Positions 18,989 through 27,413 of a stretch of 64,000 nucleotides of DNA are shown one piece after another. A program made the position numbers and the translations under genes. Below the pieces are notes generated by a model. It did not search any database and was not told where the DNA came from. It saw nothing but the letters and a program-made list of their open reading frames with translations. Each line of letters begins with the position of its first letter. Within the stretch, counting starts at the first letter, position 1. The stretch covers positions 1 to 64,000 of the forward strand of contig CAYMFM010000007.1 of assembly GCA_964389685.1 (NCBI GenBank), written 5' to 3'. Source of the DNA: G020353115 sp964389685 (lineage in GTDB: Bacteria > Bacteroidota > Bacteroidia > Bacteroidales > VadinHA17).

Positions 18989-19197
18989 TTGATTGGATAT
19001 TTGCGTAATCAAAACTAAGAAATATCTCAGGTTTGGCAAAACAATTTCTTTTCATACTCACCTATGTTAACAGCATGATCGATCGGGTGCAACGTTACCT
19101 GCGGATAAAGAATACCGATTGATTTTTTATATCTTAGTAGATCAATCCTTACGGAATCGTCCTGTATTTATCTTGTTCATTGAGGAAAAAGAAAATC

Positions 19198-20310
19198 ATG
19201 GAAAAAGAAATTGGAGTGCCCTACATGCCGGGTGGAAGAATGCTATCGATCGATTTTTTCCGGGGAATTACCATGTTCCTCCTGATTGGTGAATTCACCG
19301 GTCTGTTTCAGCACATGGTGGATCCCTCTCTGGAAGGTACTGTTATCCATTTTATCGGAAACCAGTTTCACCATCATCCATGGCATGGATTGCGTTTCTG
19401 GGACCTGGTTCAACCTTTTTTTATGTTCATCGTGGGTGTAGCGATTCCACTTTCCGTTGCGAAGCGGACACAAAGGGGTGATTCCTATCGCGACATGCTG
19501 AAGCATGCACTGATCCGTTCTTTTCTTCTTCTGTTCTTTGGGTGGGCACTCTATTGTATCGGTCCGGGCAGGATCACCTTCCGGTTCCAGAATGTGCTGG
19601 CCCAGCTTTCGGTGACTTACCTTGTTGCCTTTCTGTTGATGAACCGTAAAACATGGGTGCAATTGGTGGTTACAGTGGGAATTCTGATCATCACTGAATT
19701 GACTTACCGGTTTTTCCCGGTTGAAGGGTTTAATCAACCCTTTGTGGCGGATAAAAATTTCGGAGCTTATGTTGATTTGCTGATTTCAGGTGAGCTCTCA
19801 TCCGGCCACTGGGTGTCCATTAATGCAATACCAACCATTGCCCATACCGTATGGGGTGTGCTGGCAGGGAAACTGATTTTAAGTAACAGACCGGTATTTA
19901 AGAAAATCAGAATATTGTTGCTTGCCGGTGTGATCGGTCTGGCTCTGGGATACTCACTGGATTTTGTTACTCCGATTATCAAGAGGATTTCCACCAGCTC
20001 GTTTGTCCTTGCAAGTGGCGGCTGGTGTTTCCTTGCACTGTGCTTTTCCTATTGGCTCATTGATGTGAAACAATGGGGTAAATGGGCTGTGTTTTTTGCC
20101 ATTGTCGGGATGAACCCCCTCTTCATTTACCTGTTTGCACACGTCGGTGGAAGTGACCTGATCTACCAGATATTCAAACCCTTTACAATGGGGCTTTTTT
20201 CGTGGATGGGCGAATTAACAGCAAAGATCATAACCAGCATACTTACCTGGGCAACCCTGTGGTATATGTGCTACTGGCTGTATAGAAAAAAAATCTTTAT
20301 AAAGATCTAG
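19198..20310 (+). CDS. Membrane acyltransferase-like protein (DUF5009/HGSNAT-like)
   Basis: 370 residues, polytopic, with about ten membrane helices. It opens with RMLSIDFFRGITMFLLIG, the signature start of the COG4299/heparan-alpha-glucosaminide acetyltransferase-like family, and carries the conserved FHHHPWHGLRFWDLVQPFFMF-type first loop. Related proteins move acetyl groups across a membrane to sugars; the substrate here is unknown. I use ATG 19198 because AGGAAAAAG precedes it; a TTG at 19180 is the only alternative. The stop codon directly abuts the stop of the convergent GIN-domain gene. Confidence 0.82.
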   Translation: MEKEIGVPYMPGGRMLSIDFFRGITMFLLIGEFTGLFQHMVDPSLEGTVIHFIGNQFHHHPWHGLRFWDLVQPFFMFIVGVAIPLSVAKRTQRGDSYRDMLKHALIRSFLLLFFGWALYCIGPGRITFRFQNVLAQLSVTYLVAFLLMNRKTWVQLVVTVGILIITELTYRFFPVEGFNQPFVADKNFGAYVDLLISGELSSGHWVSINAIPTIAHTVWGVLAGKLILSNRPVFKKIRILLLAGVIGLALGYSLDFVTPIIKRISTSSFVLASGGWCFLALCFSYWLIDVKQWGKWAVFFAIVGMNPLFIYLFAHVGGSDLIYQIFKPFTMGLFSWMGELTAKIITSILTWATLWYMCYWLYRKKIFIKI

Positions 20311-21027
20311 CTAGTATTTATGAATCCGGCCGGCGCTGCTGGTATGCCCGTCTACTTCCGGCGGATCTCCCCTGAATGAAATATCCCCGGCACTGCTAGC
20401 ACGTGCCCAGAGTTTTTCCGTTACGGTTATGTTGGCATCTCCTGAACTGGATGCGCTAACGCGGGCTATGTGGGATGTCAGATCAAACGCATTCAGATCT
20501 CCTGCACTGGAAAGATCGGCTTCCAGTTCGTCCGTTGTCCCGGAAAGGGTCATGTCACCTGCACTGCTGATTTTACATGTCAACTTCTGAACCTTTACCT
20601 CTAAATCTATATCACCGGCACTGCTCGTGGAAAGATACAGTGCATCACTGTTGATTACTGATTTACCCACAACATCCCCTGCGCTTGTAGCGGAGATCTT
20701 TTCAATGTCTTTCATGGTAACATAGACATTCATCTTACGGGCATCACGGATGTTTGCCTCCGTATAAATATGAAGGGTGTTGTTTTTGATTTCGGTAATG
20801 ATGTACTCGTGGAGGTTGTCATCTGCTTCAACGGTTATGCTCTCACTGCTACCCTGGGTTAGTATAAGATCAATGGCGGTGCTCACCTTAACCGCATTGA
20901 AGTATGCGGCTTCCCGTTCCTGGGTTACCACGTTACCCGAACCATTAACTTTTGGTCTTGCCTGTCCGTAAGTACTGGCAGAAAGCGCAATGACCATTAG
21001 AAATAGAAGGAATGTTGCTTTTTTCAT
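20311..21027 (-). CDS. Head GIN domain (DUF2807) secreted protein
   Basis: 238 residues with a signal peptide (MKKATFLLFLMVIALSASTYG, cut near QA). The mature protein is the right-handed beta-helix-like DUF2807 fold: GSGNVVTQEREAAYFNAVKV at the start, then repeated SSAGD turns (SAGDVVGKSV, SSAGDIDLEV, SSAGDMTLSG, SSAGDLNAFD, SSGDANITV, SSAGDISFRG). This family is common in Bacteroidota envelopes, with a role that remains unproven. It converges on the acyltransferase-like gene with no spacer. Confidence 0.92.
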   Translation of the reverse strand: MKKATFLLFLMVIALSASTYGQARPKVNGSGNVVTQEREAAYFNAVKVSTAIDLILTQGSSESITVEADDNLHEYIITEIKNNTLHIYTEANIRDARKMNVYVTMKDIEKISATSAGDVVGKSVINSDALYLSTSSAGDIDLEVKVQKLTCKISSAGDMTLSGTTDELEADLSSAGDLNAFDLTSHIARVSASSSGDANITVTEKLWARASSAGDISFRGDPPEVDGHTSSAGRIHKY

Positions 21028-21102
21028 GGTGTTGAATCGATTGGTTTGTTTTTAAAGACGCCAAACAACAAAAATAGCTGCATCTCACCTCATGTTGATT
21101 TT

Positions 21103-21161
21103 ACTCACCGGGTGACTCGAGACGCTCGGTCAGAGGGGCACGCCAGTGTCACCCGGTGAGT
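21103..21161. terminator. 14-bp perfect stem-loop, probable terminator
   Basis: ACTCACCGGGTGAC (21103-21116) pairs exactly with GTCACCCGGTGAGT (21148-21161) around a 31-base loop, followed by TTTTA. It lies between two minus-strand genes, just past the amidohydrolase stop, and probably ends that transcript or blocks read-through into the GIN-domain gene. Confidence 0.6.
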
Positions 21162-21175
21162 TTTATATAACCATC

Positions 21176-23263
21176 TCAGGATTTCACCTTTATCTCAAGG
21201 TATATCATAGCACGGATTGACCATTGCCATTCGGGATCCGTCGCCAGGGTAACCTCAAGGACTTCATGAACCTGATCATCTAAGGATGCTTGAAATTGTA
21301 TCAGGTTTCCACCTGAATCTTTCTTCAGGGTGAATGTTGAACCGGGAGGGAACTCCATGCTGCATGTCTTTACTTGCGAATTGGTGAACAGCTTTTTATA
21401 GGGGAACCGGGATTTTGTCTCACTGGAAAAAAACAATCCGCCTGCTTTTTCTGTATCGGATAACACAATGGACACCTCCAATGGATATTCACTTTCGTTT
21501 GTAATCTTCACGTCAGCGGTATAGTTTGGATAGATGCTGCGGTAGCGGATAATAGCGGTGGTATCTGTAACGGTTTGTTCCTCTATCCATTCCCTCCCCT
21601 TGTTTTCCGGAATACTTCGTGAAGAGGCATTATCCCTGATCTGGGTAACCCTGCGGGCTAACAATTCTTCATCCATATCAACGAGCTGGTTATTCCACAC
21701 ACGGATTTTTCCATCGGTCAGAACAGCGAATATATCACGTGATTCTGCACTATTTACGATCAGGTTAGCCAGGCAGTCGGGATCATCAGTTAGGGGTTGC
21801 ATTTCGAACGATCCGGCACGGAACAGGACGATGTCCGCTTCTTTCCCGGGTTCAATGGTCCCAATCCGGTTTTCCTGCTGTAATGCTTTTGCTCCCTCGA
21901 TCGTGGCGGACTGCAAGATACCCCATGAATCCAGGCCTTCCGGCAAGGGTACGTTTAAAGCAACCACTTTCTGGAGATGACTCATCAGCCGCATGGCTGC
22001 CAGCATATCGATCCGGTCGTTGCTGGCAGCACCATCCGTTCCAATAGTAACAGGCACACCTGCCTGTATATACGATGCAATCGGCGCGATACCGCTTGCC
22101 AGGTAAGCATTGCTTTCAGGATTGTGGTTGATGTAAATGTCATGTTTCTTGTATATTTCAATATCTCCGGGGGTTAAAAATGCACTGTGTATCGACACAT
22201 AACCGTTGTCAAATGCACCGAGGTGTTCCAGAAAGGGTATATAGGTTGGCCCCGTTTTCCTGGCAAGGGCTTCAAGATAAGCGATGTCATTCTCATTATA
22301 CTGGTTTCTTTCTTCGGAAGATGAACCAATCAAATCAAGAATAATCCGTGCATTTTGAGACATGGCAGCGATAGCATCAATGGAGGGTGGTTCAGGTGTC
22401 GCTGCAATTTCTTCCAGGAATTTCTTATCTCCGGCTTGAAGGCTGTCCCCATAATCCTTCAGGTAGCCCTGAACAGTGGTTAACCAATCTCGCTGGCATT
22501 GAACATTTTCAAGAATATGCTCGGCAATGGGAACACCGGTGGTTGTGGCAAGCAGGATCCCATCATATAACGTGGGGATAGGTATACGTTCCGGGGGAAG
22601 GTGTGCCACAAACAGATCCCGGTCGTTCTGAAGAGCATACTCCCGGACCCGGTTAAACTCCCTGAGTTGTGTTTCAGCCGGAAGAAAAACAGCCGTATGG
22701 GTAAATGTTACTGCCCCTCCTAATCCCGATTGGATCATGGCAGCAATCACCTGTTCGAATTTCTTTTCATCCGCATTGATGGACCAATCAATGACGGATG
22801 TAATCCCATGGAGTAATGCGTCATAACAGGCTGCCAGGTTCAATTCGTAAAATTCCTCATCCGTCATATGAAAAGCAGGCCTGTACACTTTGGGGATCCA
22901 TTGTTGCAGTTGCTCCGAAGGACTCACACTGCGCGATAGGTGCTGCCAAAGGTGGGTATGGGTGTTCACAAATCCCGGAAGGGCATAAAAATGTTCTCCC
23001 GCGATCTCCAGATCCGTCTTTTCTGCTATACCCTCGCCTGACGGAGATACCGATTGAATCACCCCGTCTCGGATGACGATATCCATACCTTCTAAAACCT
23101 TTTCGCCAACCGGGTCAATGACAGAAACATTACGAATACATATCGAACCGGTTATAGACCGGATCTCATCCAATGAGGGAAGAAACTGCTGATGACATGA
23201 AACTAGTAGAAAAAATAATAACAAGATCAGGGGGCGGAAATTGAATATTCTACTGGATTTCAT
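21176..23263 (-). CDS. Lipoprotein amidohydrolase (ATZ/TRZ-like) with extra C-terminal domain
   Basis: 695 residues. A lipoprotein signal ends LLVSC (Cys about 23). The catalytic domain (about 40-530) begins with a beta-sandwich, then the metal motif FVNTHTHLWQH, a later His in YVSIHSAFL and Asp in TIGTDGAASND, matching the HxH...H...D ligands of the amidohydrolase superfamily. The closing sandwich is IGTIEPGKEADIVLFRAG. About 160 residues follow that do not belong to the barrel and look beta-rich. These enzymes deaminate or dechlorinate rings or cleave cyclic amides; the substrate is unknown. The envelope location is unusual for the cytoplasmic deaminase branch. Confidence 0.88.
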   Translation of the reverse strand: MKSSRIFNFRPLILLLFFLLVSCHQQFLPSLDEIRSITGSICIRNVSVIDPVGEKVLEGMDIVIRDGVIQSVSPSGEGIAEKTDLEIAGEHFYALPGFVNTHTHLWQHLSRSVSPSEQLQQWIPKVYRPAFHMTDEEFYELNLAACYDALLHGITSVIDWSINADEKKFEQVIAAMIQSGLGGAVTFTHTAVFLPAETQLREFNRVREYALQNDRDLFVAHLPPERIPIPTLYDGILLATTTGVPIAEHILENVQCQRDWLTTVQGYLKDYGDSLQAGDKKFLEEIAATPEPPSIDAIAAMSQNARIILDLIGSSSEERNQYNENDIAYLEALARKTGPTYIPFLEHLGAFDNGYVSIHSAFLTPGDIEIYKKHDIYINHNPESNAYLASGIAPIASYIQAGVPVTIGTDGAASNDRIDMLAAMRLMSHLQKVVALNVPLPEGLDSWGILQSATIEGAKALQQENRIGTIEPGKEADIVLFRAGSFEMQPLTDDPDCLANLIVNSAESRDIFAVLTDGKIRVWNNQLVDMDEELLARRVTQIRDNASSRSIPENKGREWIEEQTVTDTTAIIRYRSIYPNYTADVKITNESEYPLEVSIVLSDTEKAGGLFFSSETKSRFPYKKLFTNSQVKTCSMEFPPGSTFTLKKDSGGNLIQFQASLDDQVHEVLEVTLATDPEWQWSIRAMIYLEIKVKS

Positions 23264-23363
23264 AACAAATGGATTTATAATCTATACTACATTTTCATGA
23301 GTTTAAAATTAATTATTGCATTTCCAATTCCAAGTGGTTTCAGTGAAACTTATTTCCCGTTAA

Positions 23364-23395
23364 CTTGACAATGCCCCGTAAATTCTATAATTTTG
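23364..23395 (+). promoter_or_regulatory. Bacteroidota-type promoter candidate
   Basis: TAATTTTG (23388-23395) matches the -7 consensus TAnnTTTG, with CTTG about 20 bases upstream resembling the -33 TTTG element. It lies about 75 bases before the lipoprotein gene at 23470. Confidence 0.45.
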
Positions 23396-23469
23396 TCTAT
23401 AGAAATGATCCGGGTCCCAGCTTTCTTGACTTCCTTTCTGTGTCGTTGTCCTGGTAATGAATAGAGGCC

Positions 23470-23973
23470 ATGAATCCACGCCAACTCCTTTTGATTCCAG
23501 CGTTGCTGTTGTTCATCTTTACTTTCAGTTGTGAAGAACCAGCAGAAGAGGTAGAGGACCTGAAGATTCCCACTTCTGTGATGTATGATTTTTCCGGAGC
23601 ATGGAAACTTACTGCATGGATCCCGATTGATTGCCCGGGTTGCTTTATTTACAGCTATTACATTTCCGGTGGGGATCTGAGATTCGATTCCCTGACCTAT
23701 GACCTGAAACTTACTTATACCTTCAATAACCTTCCCGATTCCATTGTAGAACAGGGGAGCTATATCTATTCATCCGATTACTTCGTTTCGTGGGGGGGAG
23801 CAAGTACCATGTTTACCGGGGAGATCATATTTACACCTGGTCAGGGAGACCCCTGGACGGTTCAGTACCAGATCGAGTATCCCGAGAATCAGGATCATAA
23901 TGTAATATTTAAGAATTTCATCTTTAAAAATGACACAACCGAAGTGATGTTTTACTGGGAACGTGAATTTTGA
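23470..23973 (+). CDS. Small lipoprotein, lipocalin-like
   Basis: 167 residues with a lipoprotein signal ending FTFSCEEP. The mature part starts FSGAWKLTAWIP, the opening pattern of lipocalin-like Bacteroidota lipoproteins, and consists of alternating short strands. The exact family is not recognised. It stands alone behind a recognisable promoter and is divergent from the amidohydrolase gene. Confidence 0.75.
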   Translation: MNPRQLLLIPALLLFIFTFSCEEPAEEVEDLKIPTSVMYDFSGAWKLTAWIPIDCPGCFIYSYYISGGDLRFDSLTYDLKLTYTFNNLPDSIVEQGSYIYSSDYFVSWGGASTMFTGEIIFTPGQGDPWTVQYQIEYPENQDHNVIFKNFIFKNDTTEVMFYWEREF

Positions 23974-24291
23974 GAAATACTTTTTTACAACTCCGTTTTT
24001 ACCAGACCGGTATCCCAATACCGTAGAAAATACCCCTCCGTTTATATAACTCTTTTTGCTGTCCCGATTTCAACCAACATCAAGACAAAATATCTATTTT
24101 TATGGCCTGTTTATCTTTATTATTGACCAGTGCAATTTTTGTGGCAGGAAGTGATGCTCCGCCCGGGCATAAAAAACAATATTTGTGAATTCAAATGTTT
24201 AATTCTACCTTTAAGGATAGAATTTGTGGATTATCACAGGCCAGGTATTTGTGAAAAGTAAAGAATCTCACACTTTTATTTTTCTTTACAT
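23974..24291. other. Spacer without recognisable gene
   Basis: 318 AT-rich bases. I see no reading frame with protein-like composition, no strong palindrome and none of the repeat families found elsewhere. It probably carries the promoter of the membrane protein gene at 24292. Confidence 0.5.
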
Positions 24292-24774
24292 ATGAGGTTA
24301 AAGAAAGGGACCATTTTCGTTTTCACTGTTTTCTCATTCGCAGTTGCGATTGCTTGCATTTTTTATTGTGTTGACAAACAAAAAAAGTACCAGAAATTGG
24401 TAGAAGAAACTCCCCCTGCACCCCCTGCGATTGAGTTAATGGATAACCTGGAAAATGAACGGAATCGCATATTGAATATACCTTCCGAAGAGGTCTCCAC
24501 CGACCATTTGGTGAAAGTAGCTACGCTTAATGCTCAACATGATTCGGTCCTTCACAGCACAGAGTATCTTGCTGATAAAGAATATTGGGATACGATCAGC
24601 ATTCCATTCAATGAAAAGGAGAGTAAATTGAATACCCAGTATTTGTTGGGAGCCCTGGGCGTACTGGTTGGAATTGCCTTCGGAACCTGGTCATCCATCA
24701 TATTATACTCAAGAAGGCAAATGGAACTGCTTGCGCGGTCAAACAAACCGAAAGGGCCTGTTGTGAAATATTAA
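24292..24774 (+). CDS. Two-helix membrane protein of unknown function
   Basis: 160 residues. A first membrane helix (about 9-27) is followed by a charged linker with a Pro-rich TPPAPPA stretch and helical segments (about 28-110), then a second helix (about 115-138, LGALGVLVGIAFGTWSSIIL) and a short basic tail. The loop lies outside if both ends are cytoplasmic. No family is recognised. Its stop is 7 bases from the stop of the convergent TonB-domain gene. Confidence 0.65.
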   Translation: MRLKKGTIFVFTVFSFAVAIACIFYCVDKQKKYQKLVEETPPAPPAIELMDNLENERNRILNIPSEEVSTDHLVKVATLNAQHDSVLHSTEYLADKEYWDTISIPFNEKESKLNTQYLLGALGVLVGIAFGTWSSIILYSRRQMELLARSNKPKGPVVKY

Positions 24775-24781
24775 CGTTCGA

Positions 24782-25543
24782 TTATTCTAACGAGAATACA
24801 ACAGGGAAAGAGTAGGATACATTGACCGCTTTGCCTTTATGTTTGCCGGGTTGCCACCGGGGACTCGATTGAATCACGCGGACTGCTTCCTCATTCAACT
24901 CTTCATTGATTCCTCTTACTACCTTAACATCATCCACACTCCCGTCACTTTTAACAACAAATTGTACATAAACCCTGCCACTTATTCCCTCTTCCCTGCA
25001 ACGCTCGGGATAAATGATTTCTTGATCAATGTAATCTCTGAAATCGCGGTAGCCTGAAACTGCAAATTGGGGCATGTCCTCAACAATCAGGTAGACATGA
25101 TCACTATCAACGGCATCCTTCACAGGGATCTCCTGAGTCTCCGTAATTTGACTTGCTCTTCTGTTTTCAGTAAGAACATGAAATACCACCAGGGCAACAA
25201 TGACAACCAGGCTGACAAGCGTGGTTACCTTCCACTCATGAGCGTTTATCAATTTCTCCAGCTCTTCTTCAGGCTCTTCTTTAATTTTCCTTGTTTTTAC
25301 AATGCCTGCAGAAGTTCTGTCATAAACCCACGATACCCATACAGACAGGATGAAACCAGTACCAAGCAAGATAAAAGCGAGTGGTAAAACCCATGAGTGT
25401 AGCTGTAGGAGAGGGGATATGATGAGGATTAATTCAATCAGAAGAAAAGCCGCAGCAATATAGGCCACAATCACACGAATTACCTTTCGACGTTTCAGTT
25501 CGTTCCAAAACCAGGAAATATTATGCGGACTATTTTCCATCAT
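24782..25543 (-). CDS. TonB C-terminal domain fused to ELKRRKV-type membrane domain
   Basis: 253 residues. Residues 10-80 are the same three-helix membrane domain that opens the TPR proteins at 41-64 kb (WFWNELKRRKVIRVIVAYIAA ... WVSWVYDRTSAGIVKT). A further helix lies near 105-122. The last 95 residues are a TonB C-terminal domain: YPERCREEGISGRVYVQFVV, DGSVDDVKVVRG and SPRWQPGKHKGKAVNV. A classical TonB has one N-terminal helix and a Pro-rich spacer; neither is present. It may couple to outer-membrane partners or serve as a signalling adaptor. No ExbB/ExbD genes are nearby. Confidence 0.85.
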   Translation of the reverse strand: MMENSPHNISWFWNELKRRKVIRVIVAYIAAAFLLIELILIISPLLQLHSWVLPLAFILLGTGFILSVWVSWVYDRTSAGIVKTRKIKEEPEEELEKLINAHEWKVTTLVSLVVIVALVVFHVLTENRRASQITETQEIPVKDAVDSDHVYLIVEDMPQFAVSGYRDFRDYIDQEIIYPERCREEGISGRVYVQFVVKSDGSVDDVKVVRGINEELNEEAVRVIQSSPRWQPGKHKGKAVNVSYSFPVVFSLE

Positions 25544-25750
25544 GCAGGTAAGGATGCTGGATTTGATCTTATAAAATTAATTGAACTATCGGTTAAATCC
25601 AAGTCCTTTATCATGTTTTGAATAATATTTTGTTAATATTGATGGCAATTCTTCAGGCTATTAGTAATTTGCAAGATTTAGGGAGAGGATGGGTGAAGCA
25701 ATCTTGTTTTGGGAAATACTCTCGGGGTGTAATTTTTCGAGGGATACAGA

Positions 25751-25756
25751 AGGAGG
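25751..25756 (+). promoter_or_regulatory. Perfect Shine-Dalgarno site
   Basis: AGGAGG nine bases before ATG 25766. Strong SD sites are uncommon in this window, so this fixes the start of the nucleoside hydrolase fusion and suggests high translation. Confidence 0.7.
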
Positions 25757-25765
25757 TTACAAATT

Positions 25766-27241
25766 ATGGTGATTCGACTGAAACCACCAATCAGGAAAAT
25801 GGCCCTTTTGTCAGGCTGTTTTCTCCTGCTATTGTTTCCTGTCACTGCGCAGACCGGATCCACTCCGGTTATCATTGATACCGATTGTGCACCGGACGAC
25901 CTGAGGGCGATCTGCATGTTCGCGGCAATCCGGGAAATCGACCTGCTTGCCATTACCTCATCGGATGGTGCTCTGTCTCCGGATACCGGAGTGGATAAAA
26001 TTTCACGGATCATTCCGGATCTATTCGTGGAGGAGATCCCGGTAGCTCCGGGCAGGGAATTAAATATCGAGCCACCAGCGTGGAGAGAATTTTGCGAAAA
26101 CATCCCCTGGAGCGAAAATGCCGGATTTACCCAAGAGACAGTCATGACTGCCGTTTCCCTTATTACCCGTCTACTCTCCGGATCGGCAACAAAAATTACC
26201 TTCATCTGCTTGGGATCCATGACAAATTTGTATGATGTAATACAGGAATCTCCGGAGTTAATAAAAAAAATTGAACGCGTGATCTGGTATAATGATGCGC
26301 TCAATCCCTTGTCAGGACCCAATTACGAGCGTGATCCGGAAGCAGCTGAGGTGATCCTTTCAGGGAACCTGAATGTATCGATCATTTCAAACCTGTCAAA
26401 AACCGGTGCTGTCTTAAATAATGACCTGTTGCAGCATATTCGATCCATAGAAACTCCGTTTGCACAGACAATTGCTGCCTCCCATTCCTATCCACTTGTA
26501 CTGGAGCGAATAAACAACGATGATGTGATCCTTTGGGATGACCTGTTGCCAGTCTGGTTTGTCTGTCCGGATTGCTTCGATATGGAACCGGATAAAACCA
26601 ACCCGAATATCAGCATGACGAAAGATTATGATATCCTTGAAATCAAACGCAGGATACTCGACATACTTTCGCAGCAGTATGAGTACAGCCGGCACATTAT
26701 GTTCGATAAATTTCCGGTGGATCCCGATATCTATCGAAGCGATATTACTCCGGTTGCCCGTGAGATCATTGAGAAATTTGGGAGGGATGAGTGGAGAATC
26801 TGTGTACTGACCAATGAGATGCATGGCCACCTGGGAATCTATTCAATTGTCGGTGCTAAAATGGGACTGAAAGCAAGGGAATGGTTTTCTGTCGGGATCG
26901 ATCAAATACACGTGATTTCATATGCCGGAAACAGTCCGCCACTCAGTTGCCTGAATGACGGACTGCAGGTTAGTACCGGGGCTACCCTGGGCCAGGGGAC
27001 AATAACGGTTTCTTCCGATGCAACCTTATTGCCGAAGGCACGCTTTGCTTTCAAAGGCAAGACCATTGAATTGCAGTTAAAAGATGAATACAGGGAACAG
27101 GTTGAATCCGATATTAGCCGGGGAATCGTTCAGTATGGCAATTTGACTTCAGGATACTGGAAACTGATCCGGAGACTGGGCCTGAAATACTGGAGGGAAT
27201 GGGACAGAAACGAGATATTTACTATAACCCTTTTGGAGTAA
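25766..27241 (+). CDS. Nucleoside hydrolase-like domain fused to FmdE-like domain, secreted
   Basis: 491 residues. Signal peptide in residues 10-30. Residues 33-340 resemble inosine/uridine-type nucleoside hydrolases: calcium-binding VIIDTDCAPDDLRAI, then APGREL, LGSMTNLYDVI, NYERDPEAAEVI and ILWDDLLPVW. Residues 345-490 resemble the FmdE domain: NEMHGHLGIYSIVGAKMG corresponds to HGHLCPG, with Cys replaced by Gly, and LSCLNDGLQVSTGATLGQG corresponds to the Cys-xx-Asp...T-x-Gly-x-G motif. The enzyme would cleave a ribosyl or similar bond outside the cytoplasm, with a possible metal-binding FmdE partner domain. This pairing is not one I know as standard. Confidence 0.82.
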   Translation: MVIRLKPPIRKMALLSGCFLLLLFPVTAQTGSTPVIIDTDCAPDDLRAICMFAAIREIDLLAITSSDGALSPDTGVDKISRIIPDLFVEEIPVAPGRELNIEPPAWREFCENIPWSENAGFTQETVMTAVSLITRLLSGSATKITFICLGSMTNLYDVIQESPELIKKIERVIWYNDALNPLSGPNYERDPEAAEVILSGNLNVSIISNLSKTGAVLNNDLLQHIRSIETPFAQTIAASHSYPLVLERINNDDVILWDDLLPVWFVCPDCFDMEPDKTNPNISMTKDYDILEIKRRILDILSQQYEYSRHIMFDKFPVDPDIYRSDITPVAREIIEKFGRDEWRICVLTNEMHGHLGIYSIVGAKMGLKAREWFSVGIDQIHVISYAGNSPPLSCLNDGLQVSTGATLGQGTITVSSDATLLPKARFAFKGKTIELQLKDEYREQVESDISRGIVQYGNLTSGYWKLIRRLGLKYWREWDRNEIFTITLLE

Positions 27242-27280
27242 GCAATCCATGTTACTACCTTATAAATTAACTTACAAGTT

Positions 27281-27360
27281 GTCCCCCTTTTCCCGCAGGT
27301 GGCATAGCCATGCCCATGGCAGATGCCTTCGGCAGAAAAAAGGGGGATTAAGGGGGATTT
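27281..27360 (-). repeat. 80-bp repeat, copy B (inverted relative to 17707-17786)
   Basis: Reverse complement of copy A with one mismatch in 80 bases, GTCCCCCTTTTCCCGC to AAGGGGGATTT. It lies in the short spacer between the nucleoside hydrolase fusion and the M28 peptidase gene. Confidence 0.9.
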
Positions 27361-27413
27361 AAACTGTTGGTTCATTGGGCTCTTGAATAATAAACAATAT
27401 AAAATGTTATAAA

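Noticed and set aside
24782..25543. Classical TonB of an ExbB/ExbD/TonB system
   Set aside because: Multiple N-terminal helices, no Pro-rich spacer and no exb genes nearby.
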